From Treponema sp. (GTDB taxonomy: Bacteria; Spirochaetota; Spirochaetia; Treponematales; Breznakiellaceae), in NCBI GenBank assembly GCA_009786455.1, contig WQTD01000014.1, forward strand, positions 1 to 64,000: a stretch of 64,000 nucleotides of DNA, in the 5' to 3' direction. The position numbers and the translations under genes are program-made. Under the pieces are notes generated by a model. It made no database searches, was not told where the DNA came from, and saw nothing but the letters and a program-made list of their open reading frames with translations. This document shows, in pieces, positions 7,368 to 15,971 of this stretch (position 1 is the stretch's first letter; every line of letters begins with the position of its first letter).

Positions 7368-9308
7368 ATGAAATTACTGGAAAATATAAACCTGCCGGGC
7401 GATATAAAAAACATGACATTTCAGGAGTTAAACCTTCTTGCGCAGGAGTTAAGGGAGCAGATTGTTTCTACAGTTTCCGCCAACGGCGGGCATCTTGCTT
7501 CCAATCTTGGTACGGTAGAACTCAGCATCGCGCTGCACCGCGTTTTTAATTCTCCGCAGGATAAAATCATCTGGGATGTCGGGCATCAATGTTATGCGCA
7601 TAAACTGCTCACTGGGCGTTACTCTTCTTTTCAATCCCTTCGCAAATACGGAGGACTTGCAGGATTCCCCAAGCGAAGCGAAAGTCCTCATGACGCGTTT
7701 AATACAGGGCATGCTTCAACTTCAATCTCCGCGGCTTTGGGGCTTCTTTCCGCCGATCGCATGCAAAACGGCAATGGATACGCAATCGCCGTTATAGGCG
7801 ACGGAGCGCTTACAGGCGGCATGGCATATGAGGCGCTGTCGCACGCGGGACATTTGGGTCTCCCTTTAATTGTAATTCTCAATGATAACAAAATGTCCAT
7901 AAGTCAGAATGTGGGAGGAATGTCAAAATATTTAAGCCGTCTTTCCATGAAGGCGAATTATCAAACCTTCCGTTTAAATTTCGATACAATGGCAAAAAAA
8001 ATCCCCTTTATGGGAGAAGCGTTTTTTAACCTGATACAAAGATTAAAACGCGCTGTAAAAGCTGTTTTTTATACCGATAATTTTTTTGTTGATCTCGGTT
8101 ATGAATATGTAGGACCGATAGACGGTCATAACATCCGGATTCTGACCGAAGTGCTTGAAGACGTCCGCAAGTTATATGAATCACAGGGACGAAGCAAACA
8201 AGGCGCAAAGTACCGTCCTGTTGTCATTCATGCAATTACGCTGAAAGGCAAGGGTTACTCATTCGCAGAAGACGAGCCTGACATATATCACGGTGTTGCA
8301 TCCTTTCCCATTGACGGAGGTTTGAAAAATCATATAACGGTCAAAAGACTGACTTTCACTCAGGCTTTTTCAAACGCTCTTGTAAAAGCGGCGCAAAAAG
8401 ATGAAAAGGTTGTTGCCGTTACAGCCGCAATGAAAACAGGAACAGGACTTACCGTTTTTGCAGATGAATTTCCGTGGCGTTTGTTCGATGTGGGCATAGC
8501 GGAAGAACACGCCGCTACCTTCGCCTCTGGTCTTGCCGCCGGAGGTCTTAAGCCTGTAGCGGCTGTCTATTCAACATTTATTCAGCGCTCATTTGATCAG
8601 ATAATCCACGACGCCGCTCTTCAAAAGCTGCCTGTAATATTCGCTCTTGACAGAGCCGGTTTTGTGGAAGCGGACGGAGAAACCCATCAGGGGTTATTTG
8701 ACATCGCTTTATTCCGCAGCGTACCTAACATGACGCTTCTCTCTCCTGCAAGCGAAAAAGAACTCCAGCTTATGCTGGAATGGGCGCTTGATATTGAAAA
8801 ACGGGAAATGAGCGGAAAGGGTCCTGTTGTTATCCGTTATCCAAAAGCATACTGTCCTGATGAAATCGATTCTTTCTCAAAACCGGTTGAAAACGGAAGA
8901 GGCGTCTGGGTAAGGAAAGATGAAAAAAGCAGAACGTGTATTTTATTCACGGGAGGTCTTTATCCCGAAGCTGATAAAGCCGCGTCAATTCTAGAAAATA
9001 AAGGAATTAATATCGATCTTTATAATTTGAGGTTTTTAAAACCACTTGATGAAGATTATTTCATTTCTTTTCTTGGCAATTATTCGCTTGCTGTAATTCT
9101 TGAAGAGGGAATAAAAGACGGAGGCTTCGGCGAATATGCGGCTTCTCTTGAAAGAAATAAAAATTTAAAAATTTTAGTCCTTGCTGCAAATTCCGTATTT
9201 TATAAAGAAGATCGCTGCGTCGGCACAAGAAATGAATTGCTTGCGGGAAGCGGTCTTGACAGTCTCTCCATAGTTGATAGTATTTTAAAAAACCTTCAGG
9301 ATTCTTAA
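7368..9308 (+). CDS. dxs: 1-deoxy-D-xylulose-5-phosphate synthase
   Basis: First enzyme of the MEP isoprenoid pathway: a ThDP-dependent condensation of pyruvate with glyceraldehyde 3-phosphate. The thiamine-diphosphate motif is GDGALTGGMAYEAL followed by NDNKMSIS. The N-terminal GGHLASNLGTVEL, the DVGHQCYAHKLLTGR segment, the central DVGIAEEHA with the catalytic Glu, and the C-terminal transketolase domain are all present. Length 646 is slightly above the usual ~620-630. A 63-base gap follows the HD gene; a weak TAATAT sits 7 nt before the ATG. DXS also feeds thiamine and pyridoxal synthesis, but no such genes are nearby. Confidence 0.96.
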   Translation: MKLLENINLPGDIKNMTFQELNLLAQELREQIVSTVSANGGHLASNLGTVELSIALHRVFNSPQDKIIWDVGHQCYAHKLLTGRYSSFQSLRKYGGLAGFPKRSESPHDAFNTGHASTSISAALGLLSADRMQNGNGYAIAVIGDGALTGGMAYEALSHAGHLGLPLIVILNDNKMSISQNVGGMSKYLSRLSMKANYQTFRLNFDTMAKKIPFMGEAFFNLIQRLKRAVKAVFYTDNFFVDLGYEYVGPIDGHNIRILTEVLEDVRKLYESQGRSKQGAKYRPVVIHAITLKGKGYSFAEDEPDIYHGVASFPIDGGLKNHITVKRLTFTQAFSNALVKAAQKDEKVVAVTAAMKTGTGLTVFADEFPWRLFDVGIAEEHAATFASGLAAGGLKPVAAVYSTFIQRSFDQIIHDAALQKLPVIFALDRAGFVEADGETHQGLFDIALFRSVPNMTLLSPASEKELQLMLEWALDIEKREMSGKGPVVIRYPKAYCPDEIDSFSKPVENGRGVWVRKDEKSRTCILFTGGLYPEADKAASILENKGINIDLYNLRFLKPLDEDYFISFLGNYSLAVILEEGIKDGGFGEYAASLERNKNLKILVLAANSVFYKEDRCVGTRNELLAGSGLDSLSIVDSILKNLQDS

Positions 9309-9313
9309 ATTAC

Positions 9314-9342
9314 TAGCCGTTTAACACCAGTCATTATATAAT
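9314..9342 (+). promoter_or_regulatory. Predicted promoter of cdaA
   Basis: A perfect TATAAT (9337-9342) lies 6 nt upstream of the cdaA ATG at 9349. The -35 (TAGCCG, 9314-9319) matches at only 3 of 6. There is no SD, so a leaderless message from within the gap after dxs is likely. Confidence 0.45.
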
Positions 9343-9348
9343 TAGCCG

Positions 9349-10188
9349 ATGGCGCTGTTTCAGGGAATTCTTGCAGTTTATGATTTGATTCGTCCCGTTT
9401 TGGACGTAGCTCTTCTTGCTTTTTTGCTTTATAAAGGTTATGAACTTCTGGAAAAAACCCAGGCCCTCCCTCTTGTAAAGGGAGCGGGTTTTCTCGCTCT
9501 TGTTTACGGAATGGCTTTTCTTTTTAATTTAACAACCCTGAAATGGGTATTAACAATAATCGCGCCAGGACTTTTCATTTCAATTGCGATTGTCTTTCAG
9601 CCTGAACTGAGAAAAATTTTTATGCGGCTTGGACAGGGAGAATTTTTCAGATCAAACACAGCGGTTCCCATAAATAAGCTAGATTCCGTTATCACCGCCG
9701 CAGAGCTTCTTTCACAGCAAAAACGGGGAATGCTTGTTGTTTTTCCGCGCAGAATAAATTTAAAAAATATAATTGAAACGGGGACAAGAATTAACGCAGA
9801 ACTTACATCAAGCCTGATTGTTGCCGTTTTCGGTTTTGACGGTCCGCTGCACGACGGCGCCATGGTAATACAGGGCGGAAAAATCGCCGCCGCAGGATGT
9901 TTTTTGCCGCTTTCAGAACAGCAGGATATACGCAAAAATTTCGGCACAAGGCACAGGGCGAGCCTTGGCATGGCAGAGCAGTCAGATGCGGTGGTTTTGG
10001 TTGTTTCGGAAGAAACAGGAGCGCTTTCCCTTTCTTATGACGCAAAACTTTATTATGATCTGTCCCCGTCTGAAGTTACGCGCAAACTGATGGAACTGCT
10101 TGACAGGGGAAGCCTGAAAAATTCACAGCTTTCATCCGTACAGAAAAACACCTCTCAGGAAGAAGAAAGGGAGGTTCTTGTTGAATAG
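9349..10188 (+). CDS. cdaA: Diadenylate cyclase CdaA (c-di-AMP synthase)
   Basis: Converts two ATP to cyclic di-AMP at the inner membrane. Three hydrophobic helices fill the first ~85 residues (VALLAFLLYKG, FLALVYGMAFLFN, IIAPGLFISIAIVF) and the DAC domain follows. Both signature motifs are intact: DGA at 169-171 in PLHDGAMVI, and RHR at 201-203 in GTRHRASLGM. Length 279 is typical of CdaA/DacA. The gene overlaps the next one, a YbbR-repeat protein, which in Firmicutes is the CdaA partner CdaR. Elsewhere c-di-AMP controls potassium transport, turgor and cell-wall homeostasis; a matching PgpH-type phosphodiesterase is encoded at 47406-49061. Confidence 0.93.
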   Translation: MALFQGILAVYDLIRPVLDVALLAFLLYKGYELLEKTQALPLVKGAGFLALVYGMAFLFNLTTLKWVLTIIAPGLFISIAIVFQPELRKIFMRLGQGEFFRSNTAVPINKLDSVITAAELLSQQKRGMLVVFPRRINLKNIIETGTRINAELTSSLIVAVFGFDGPLHDGAMVIQGGKIAAAGCFLPLSEQQDIRKNFGTRHRASLGMAEQSDAVVLVVSEETGALSLSYDAKLYYDLSPSEVTRKLMELLDRGSLKNSQLSSVQKNTSQEEEREVLVE

Positions 10189-10921
10189 AGAAAAACTCCT
10201 TTCAAAGATAACAGAGAAATGGCCTGCAAAAGTTATCTCTTTATTAATAGCGCTGGTCATCGCTGTTTTCTACAGAATGAATACGCTCGAAAGACGAACC
10301 TTTATAGTTCCCCTAACGGTTATTGGAAATGAAGCTTTTATTCCTGTAAGTTCTTTTTCAGATACAGCAAGAATAAGTTTAAGGGGTGAAGCGGGAGGCA
10401 TTTTCCCGATACTTGAAGAAGACATTATAGCTTTTATCGATCTTGGGAAATATACAAAGGAAGGCACGTTCATTGTGCCTGTTCAAATCAGAAAAAAAGG
10501 AAGCGCTCTTGGAGTTGAACCTATAGAGATTTCCGTTCTTCCGGCTGATGTTTCCCTGATGCTTGAACAAAATATTACGCGAAGCATCCCCGTATATCCT
10601 GTATTCAACGGAGTAATAGCGTCTGGTTATGTACTGACAAGCCAGTCAATAAATCCTGACAGCATAACTGTGAAAGGTCCGCGTACCGTGATTGAAAACC
10701 ATCACGGATTTAATACGGAAATAATTAATATTAACGGAAGATTTGAAAGTCTTTCCGGTTTTACCGGTATAATAAATGAAAATCCTTTAATTACAATTTA
10801 CGGAGAGAGGATGATTGAATATCAGCTAACTATTAATAAAATTCTTGCCGAACCGCCGGTTTTATATTTAACGCCTGCCGTTAGTAATGATGAATATGAA
10901 GAGGCGGAAAAGAATGATTAA
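10181..10921 (+). CDS. cdaR: YbbR-domain protein, likely CdaA regulator CdaR
   Basis: A single N-terminal membrane helix (PAKVISLLIALVIAVFY) anchors an extracytoplasmic region with YbbR-type repeats, for example FIVPLTVIGNEAF and ARISLRGEAGGIFPIL, then SIPVYPVFNG and DSITVKGPRTVIENHH. In Firmicutes such proteins bind CdaA and tune c-di-AMP production. The start is one of two adjacent TTG codons (10178 or 10181). The GGGAGG at 10169-10174 is better spaced for 10181. The gene overlaps the cdaA end by 8 bases and acpS overlaps its own 3' end, so cdaA-cdaR-acpS are translationally coupled. It has fewer repeats than the larger Bacillus protein. Confidence 0.8.
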   Translation: MNREKLLSKITEKWPAKVISLLIALVIAVFYRMNTLERRTFIVPLTVIGNEAFIPVSSFSDTARISLRGEAGGIFPILEEDIIAFIDLGKYTKEGTFIVPVQIRKKGSALGVEPIEISVLPADVSLMLEQNITRSIPVYPVFNGVIASGYVLTSQSINPDSITVKGPRTVIENHHGFNTEIININGRFESLSGFTGIINENPLITIYGERMIEYQLTINKILAEPPVLYLTPAVSNDEYEEAEKND

Positions 10922-11288
10922 GGGCATCGGCATTGATTTAGTGCAAATAAAGCGTATGGAACGCTGGGTTGCAGACAATGCGTTATTAAAGAGATTCTTT
11001 CATCCTGACGAAATTGCCTACTCTTTGTCCATGGGAAAAAACGCAGCCGCAGCGCTAGCTGCGCGTTTTGCCGCAAAAGAAGCATACGGAAAGGCGCTTG
11101 GTACAGGGCTTGCAAATCTTAATTTAAATGAAATAATGGTTTTAAACAATGAAAACGGCAAACCGAAAATAAAATTATTCGGCTCGGCGCAAAGTGCGAT
11201 GGAAAAATCAGGAGCGGATATAATTCATATTTCACTGACGCACGAGAAAGATAATGCCGCAGCCGTTATTATACTGGAAAAGGTGTAA
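10914..11288 (+). CDS. acpS: Holo-[acyl-carrier-protein] synthase
   Basis: Transfers the 4'-phosphopantetheine arm from CoA to a serine of acyl carrier protein. Key residues are in MIKGIGIDLVQIKR (Mg-binding Asp) and RFAAKEAYGKALGTG (catalytic Glu/Lys helix). The ATG at 10914 is chosen because MIKGIGID is the family N-terminus; the track start at 10887 would add nine basic residues that overlap cdaR. The resulting 124 residues are the normal length. It overlaps the cdaR stop by 8 bases. The downstream DUF2225 gene starts 3 bases after its stop. Confidence 0.94.
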   Translation: MIKGIGIDLVQIKRMERWVADNALLKRFFHPDEIAYSLSMGKNAAAALAARFAAKEAYGKALGTGLANLNLNEIMVLNNENGKPKIKLFGSAQSAMEKSGADIIHISLTHEKDNAAAVIILEKV

Positions 11289-11291
11289 TTC

Positions 11292-12176
11292 ATGTCTTCA
11301 AGATTTGCAGGTAAAAAAGCGGTTGATAACCGCGATTTAAAAATAACATTTCAGTCTAAAAAGGAATTTCAATGCCCCGTGTGTAGTTCTTCATTCCGCA
11401 AGGAAGAACTGCTGTCCGGAGGTGGCAGGCTTATTGCGGGGAAACTGACAGAAGAACTTCACAGGCTTTATGAACCTTCGGCGAAATTCGGGGAAATATA
11501 TCCTCTGGTTTATCAGTCGATCGTATGCCCTGAATGCTGGTTTTCTTCTTCCGAAGCTGACTTTCCCATCTTACCGCGCGAGAATATGCAGAAAGTCAAG
11601 GATGACGTGGAAAAACGAATGAAGGAAACACGCCTGATCTTTCCGAATGTTGATTTCAGTGAAAATAGAACTTTGATGGAAGGGACTGCTTCGCTTTATC
11701 TTACGTTAAAGTGCTACGATTATTATAACAAACAAACCTCTCCCACAATTAAGCAGGGAATTTCATCATTACGCTGCGCATGGCTTCTTGATGAACTTGA
11801 TAAAAAATTTCCCGGTCAGCATTATGACTGGCTTGGAAAGCTCTTCCGCAAAAAGGCTCAGTATTTTTACACTGAAGCGCTTTCCCGCGAACAATCGGGA
11901 AAAGAGACGCTTTCAGGCATTAAAATTTTCGGTCCTGATACTGACAAGAATTATTCGTACGAAGGAATGCTTTATATGTGCGCCTATCTTCGCTATAATT
12001 TCGGTCCTGCGCATAACGCTGATGAAAGAAGAGCCTCGCTTGAAGAAGCAAGACGCACCATAGCAAAACTTTTTGGAATGGGGAAATCCTCCAAGGATAA
12101 ACCCGGCGCCTTTTTGGAACACGCCAGAAAATTATACGACACTCTTAATAAAGAACTTTCAGAAAACCCGGAATGA
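11292..12176 (+). CDS. DUF2225 family protein
   Basis: This 294-residue cytoplasmic protein has paired cysteine motifs near the N-terminus (CPVC at about 29-32 and CPEC at about 78-81) that probably form a zinc ribbon. A helical, TPR-like region follows, with repeated Tyr/Ala and Leu/Tyr pairs such as YLTLKCYDYY, HYDWLGKLFRKKAQYFYTEAL and MLYMCAYLRYNFG. This arrangement and the N-terminal sequence fit the DUF2225 family, whose role is not established to my knowledge. Its stop overlaps the truA ATG (ATGA), so it sits inside the cdaA-truA operon. Confidence 0.78.
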   Translation: MSSRFAGKKAVDNRDLKITFQSKKEFQCPVCSSSFRKEELLSGGGRLIAGKLTEELHRLYEPSAKFGEIYPLVYQSIVCPECWFSSSEADFPILPRENMQKVKDDVEKRMKETRLIFPNVDFSENRTLMEGTASLYLTLKCYDYYNKQTSPTIKQGISSLRCAWLLDELDKKFPGQHYDWLGKLFRKKAQYFYTEALSREQSGKETLSGIKIFGPDTDKNYSYEGMLYMCAYLRYNFGPAHNADERRASLEEARRTIAKLFGMGKSSKDKPGAFLEHARKLYDTLNKELSENPE

Positions 12177-12910
12177 GAAGGAATATCAAACTTGTAATTG
12201 CATACGACGGTACTGATTTCTGCGGCTGGCAGAGGCAGGATAAGGACAGAACCGTTCAGGGCGAGATTGAACTGGCTCTTGAAAAAATGCACGGAGAACC
12301 TGTCAGTCTTGCAGGATGCGGACGCACAGATTCTGGAGTTCACGCTGTAGGTCAAATTGCGAATTTTTTCACGGATATTGACAGTATCCCCTCTGATCGC
12401 TTTTCTCCCGCGCTCAATACGCTTCTCCCTCATGATGTGCGTATACTGCATTCCTGCGGCGTTGACGATAATTTCCACGCGCGTTTCAGCGCGGTTTCGC
12501 GCACATACCGCTACTTTTTTATCTGCCGGTCTTTGCTTCCGCACCAGCGGCTTTACAATGTTTGTTTACGCCGTTTTCCGGATATTGCTCTTTTAAATGC
12601 ATACGGAAGGCTGTTGCTGGGAGAAACGGACTGCTCCATTTTCGCCGGCGCAGGTGATACCAGTAACTCAAAAAACAGATACATATATAGTTCTGTTTTT
12701 TTTACAGAAGGCGAAAAATTGATTTTTGAAATCCGCGCAAACGCCTTTCTGCGGAACATGGTGCGATCTGTCGCCGGAACCTTTCTTCATTACGAAGAAA
12801 ACTCCGCTTCACCTGAACAATTGCGTAAGATTATCGCATCAGGTGAACGTTCTCAAGCCGGTCCTACTCTTCCGCCGCAGGGACTCTTTTTATGGAATGT
12901 AGAGTATTAA
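12173..12910 (+). CDS. truA: tRNA pseudouridine synthase A
   Basis: Makes pseudouridine at positions 38-40 of the tRNA anticodon arm. The N-terminal AYDGTDFCGWQRQ and the catalytic GCGRTDSGVHA (Asp nucleophile) are intact, as are FHARFSAVSRTYRY and the C-terminal FLRNMVRSVAGT. Length 245 is normal. The ATG overlaps the DUF2225 stop. No clear hairpin terminator follows; the next 78 bases are AT-rich. Confidence 0.95.
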   Translation: MRRNIKLVIAYDGTDFCGWQRQDKDRTVQGEIELALEKMHGEPVSLAGCGRTDSGVHAVGQIANFFTDIDSIPSDRFSPALNTLLPHDVRILHSCGVDDNFHARFSAVSRTYRYFFICRSLLPHQRLYNVCLRRFPDIALLNAYGRLLLGETDCSIFAGAGDTSNSKNRYIYSSVFFTEGEKLIFEIRANAFLRNMVRSVAGTFLHYEENSASPEQLRKIIASGERSQAGPTLPPQGLFLWNVEY

Positions 12911-12988
12911 AATATATGTTGATAATTAATTGTTTTCAAGGTCTGGTTAGTTTTGAAAAAACATCAATATTAAAAAAATTACAAACTC

Positions 12989-14191
12989 TTGACAAAAGAA
13001 AAAAAAAACTCCATTGTTCCCTATAAAGACATCAAGGAGGCTGGAAGTAAACTATTGAAAGGTAGCGATGTTTTCATCGGGGGAGTTTGCAAGTCTTTCG
13101 GTGATTTTCAAGTGCTTAAAAATGTGAGCCTGGAAATAAAAAAGGGAGAGTTTTTCTCCCTGCTTGGACCTTCAGGGTGCGGAAAAACCACGCTGCTTCG
13201 TATAATCGCTGGTTTTGAAACCCCCGATACAGGAAAGCTGACCCTTGACGGGAACGACGTGCTTTCTTTACCTCCCAATAAACGCCCTACCAATACCGTT
13301 TTTCAGAATTACGCGCTTTTTCCCCATCTTTCAGTTTTTGATAATGTAGCCTTCTCCCCGCGCTTAAAAGGCGTTTCATCAGCGCAGATAAAAACCGAAG
13401 TTGAAAAGTACCTTGCGCTTGTGCGCCTTGAAGGTCATGCCGATAAAAAACCGAACCAGCTCTCAGGCGGCATGAAACAGCGGGTAGCGATCGCCCGCGC
13501 TCTTATCAATGAGCCGCGCGTTTTATTGCTTGACGAGCCTCTTTCCGCGCTTGACGCGAAACTGCGCCAGCACATGTTAATCGAACTTGATCGCATCCAT
13601 GATGAAATCGGCATCACTTTTATTTATGTCACACATGATCAGCAGGAAGCCCTTTCAGTTTCTGACAGAATAGCGATTATGAATCAGGGAGAAGTATTAC
13701 AGATAGACACTCCCCACGAAATATATGAAAGCCCCGCTACCGATTTTGTAGCGCGTTTTATTGGCGAGACAAACCTTTACGACGGCATCATAAAAACCGT
13801 AGAGAAAGTAGAGCTTCAGGATTATAAAGGTGTAATCGAATACATGGCGGAAGTGGAAATCCCCGAATTGGGAATCATCAAGGTAACCGATGCCGACGAA
13901 ATTCATACGGGGCAAAAAGTCAGTTTTACCATCAGACCGGAAAAAATTGTTATTACAAAGGAAAAACCCTCAACAAAACGCGATGATATCAATCTGCTAA
14001 AGGGAATGGTTGACGAACCGATATACTCTGGTTTCCAGACAAAATTTTACGTACAAACCGATAAATCACTAATCCGCGTTATAAAACAGCATGCAAATTA
14101 TTCGGATGAGGGTCCTGATATCCGCTGGAAGGATCAGGTGTATCTTTCGTGGAGCGCGCTTGACGGTTATATAGTCGAGGTAAAAAGTTGA
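12989..14191 (+). CDS. potA: Spermidine/putrescine ABC transporter ATPase PotA
   Basis: ATPase of a polyamine importer. Walker A is GPSGCGKTT, the Q-loop is QNYALFP, the ABC signature LSGGMKQRVAIARAL, Walker B LLLDEPLSALD and the switch His is in VTHDQQEA. A TOBE-type regulatory region makes up the last ~150 residues. The start is doubtful: the track's TTG at 12989 lies inside a perfect TTGACA and has no SD, so this may be the -35 of the pot promoter. An in-frame TTG at 13055, behind AAGGAGG (13034-13040) and GGAAG (13043-13047), gives a more usual PotA N-terminus. potB overlaps its stop (TTGA). Confidence 0.93.
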   Translation: MTKEKKNSIVPYKDIKEAGSKLLKGSDVFIGGVCKSFGDFQVLKNVSLEIKKGEFFSLLGPSGCGKTTLLRIIAGFETPDTGKLTLDGNDVLSLPPNKRPTNTVFQNYALFPHLSVFDNVAFSPRLKGVSSAQIKTEVEKYLALVRLEGHADKKPNQLSGGMKQRVAIARALINEPRVLLLDEPLSALDAKLRQHMLIELDRIHDEIGITFIYVTHDQQEALSVSDRIAIMNQGEVLQIDTPHEIYESPATDFVARFIGETNLYDGIIKTVEKVELQDYKGVIEYMAEVEIPELGIIKVTDADEIHTGQKVSFTIRPEKIVITKEKPSTKRDDINLLKGMVDEPIYSGFQTKFYVQTDKSLIRVIKQHANYSDEGPDIRWKDQVYLSWSALDGYIVEVKS

Positions 14192-15075
14192 AAGCCAAGG
14201 CCAGAAGACTTGGCCCGCTCTACTCATCCCCTATGGCGATTTGGTTTACCCTCTTTTTTCTGGCTCCCATCGTAATAATAATTATTTACAGTTTTCTGAA
14301 AAAGGGACTTTACGGCGGCATTGAATGGGAATTTACCTTTGACGCCTATCGTTATCTGTCAGATCCGGTTTTTATAAAAATCACTGTTAGAACCATATCC
14401 ACATCTGTTATCGCTACGCTGATTACAATTTTTATCGCCCTTCCATGCGGTTACTGCATGGCAAAAAGCAAGCATCAGACTCTTCTTCTTCTTCTGATAA
14501 TAATACCTTTCTGGACAAATTTCCTAATCAGGGTTTTCGCCTGGATTAATATACTTGGAAACAACGGTTTTCTAAATACATTTTTTATTCGTATGGGAAT
14601 TATCAGCGATTATCTTCCGCTTCTTTACAATCAGAACGCGGTTATCCTTGTTCTTGTTTACATGTATCTGCCTTATGCAATTCTGCCTCTTTTTTCAACA
14701 ATTGATAAATTTGATTTTTCGCTTCTGGAAGCCGCACGCGATCTTGGCGCGAATAAATTTATATCGATTATAAGAGTGCTTATCCCCAATATCCGCACAG
14801 GAATTCTTACCGCTGTCCTTTTTACGTTTATTCCGATCTTCGGCGCCTATGCGGTTCCGCAGTTAATCGGCGGCATGGATTCGTACATGCTTGGAAATAT
14901 AATAGCCGACCAGCTTTTAAAATCGCGTAACTGGCCCAGGGCTGCGGCGATCTCCATGGTGCTTACTGTTGTAACAACAGTCGGCGTTCTGTGGATGATG
15001 TATATTCAGAAAAAAGACTCCTCCCGCAATACAGAGAAAAAAGGCGCGGATATCAAGAACGGAGGAGCGGAGTGA
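14188..15075 (+). CDS. potB: Spermidine/putrescine ABC transporter permease PotB
   Basis: Inner-membrane permease with six hydrophobic segments, beginning with AIWFTLFFLAPIVIIIIYSF. The coupling EAA loop reads LEAARDLGANKFISIIRVLIP, the usual contact with the PotA ATPase. The 295-residue length is normal. The start is a TTG that overlaps the potA stop by four bases, with CGAGG a few bases upstream. potC overlaps the 3' end in the same way, so the ATPase and both permeases are made by coupled translation. Confidence 0.94.
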   Translation: MKAKARRLGPLYSSPMAIWFTLFFLAPIVIIIIYSFLKKGLYGGIEWEFTFDAYRYLSDPVFIKITVRTISTSVIATLITIFIALPCGYCMAKSKHQTLLLLLIIIPFWTNFLIRVFAWINILGNNGFLNTFFIRMGIISDYLPLLYNQNAVILVLVYMYLPYAILPLFSTIDKFDFSLLEAARDLGANKFISIIRVLIPNIRTGILTAVLFTFIPIFGAYAVPQLIGGMDSYMLGNIIADQLLKSRNWPRAAAISMVLTVVTTVGVLWMMYIQKKDSSRNTEKKGADIKNGGAE

Positions 15076-15944
15076 ATTTCGCAAATATTCTGAGCAATTT
15101 TGCCACCTCAGGAAAACTAAGGAAAAAAAATATTGGAGAAGCCGGAAGGCACGCAAGGCGCGCCATAAGAAATATATCCTTTTCAGATACAGTCTTTGTG
15201 GTAACTTTGGTTTTTCTTTTTCTGCCGCTTGTGGTGCTTGTTGTTTATTCATTTAACGATTCCACCAGTATGAACTGGTCAGGTTTTTCACTGCGCTGGT
15301 ATGAGAGGCTCCTGAGCGAGCGTGGATTGTGGACAGCGTTTCGGAACAGCATTATAGTCGCGGTAAGTTCAGCGGCGACAGCGACCGTTATCGGCACAAT
15401 AGGCGCGATCGGTATCAACTGGTACAGATTTAAGGGAAGGGGTTATGTTCAGGCAATCTCCTTCATGCCGATGATACTGCCTGAAATTATTATCGGCGTC
15501 TCTCTTTCCATTTTTTTCGCGGGGATTGGAATCCCGCTCGGGCTTTTTACAATCTATATCGCGCACACGACATTCAATCTTCCCTTTGTATTTTTAATGG
15601 TAATGGCGCGTCTTGATGAATTTGATTTCTCGATAATAGAAGCGGCGGCGGACCTTGGAGCGAATGAAAAAGAAATCCTGTTTAAGGTAACACTTCCAAT
15701 ATGTATGCCCGGCATTATTTCGGGGCTTCTTACGGCGATAACATTGTCTCTTGAAGACTTTGTCATAACGTTCTTTGTTGCCGGTCCCGGCTCTTCTACC
15801 CTGCCGATCTTCATTTATTCGGCAATTACGCGCAAAGGCGGAATAACGCCCCTTATAAGCGCGTTATCTGTCGTTATGATACTGGGAACGGTCCTTCTTT
15901 CGATTACCCTGAGAAAATTCCTGAAATATATAGCCGCAAAATAA
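15072..15944 (+). CDS. potC: Spermidine/putrescine ABC transporter permease PotC
   Basis: Second permease of the polyamine importer. The GTG at 15072 is chosen over the track start (14991) because it follows GGAGGAGCGGA and overlaps the potB TGA (GTGA); the extra 27 residues would be pure overlap. Hydrophobic helices include TVFVVTLVFLFLPLVVLVVYSF. The EAA loop is IIEAAADLGANEKEILFKVTLP. Length 290 with an N-terminal cytoplasmic extension of about 35 residues (FANILSNFATSGKLRKKN), slightly longer than usual. Confidence 0.94.
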   Translation: MNFANILSNFATSGKLRKKNIGEAGRHARRAIRNISFSDTVFVVTLVFLFLPLVVLVVYSFNDSTSMNWSGFSLRWYERLLSERGLWTAFRNSIIVAVSSAATATVIGTIGAIGINWYRFKGRGYVQAISFMPMILPEIIIGVSLSIFFAGIGIPLGLFTIYIAHTTFNLPFVFLMVMARLDEFDFSIIEAAADLGANEKEILFKVTLPICMPGIISGLLTAITLSLEDFVITFFVAGPGSSTLPIFIYSAITRKGGITPLISALSVVMILGTVLLSITLRKFLKYIAAK

Positions 15945-15971
15945 AGCAATTTTATAAAAAAGGAGGAGCAT

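Noticed and set aside
11993-12544. 183-residue minus ORF over DUF2225/truA
   Set aside because: Antisense to two well-supported genes, no plausible start signal or domain.
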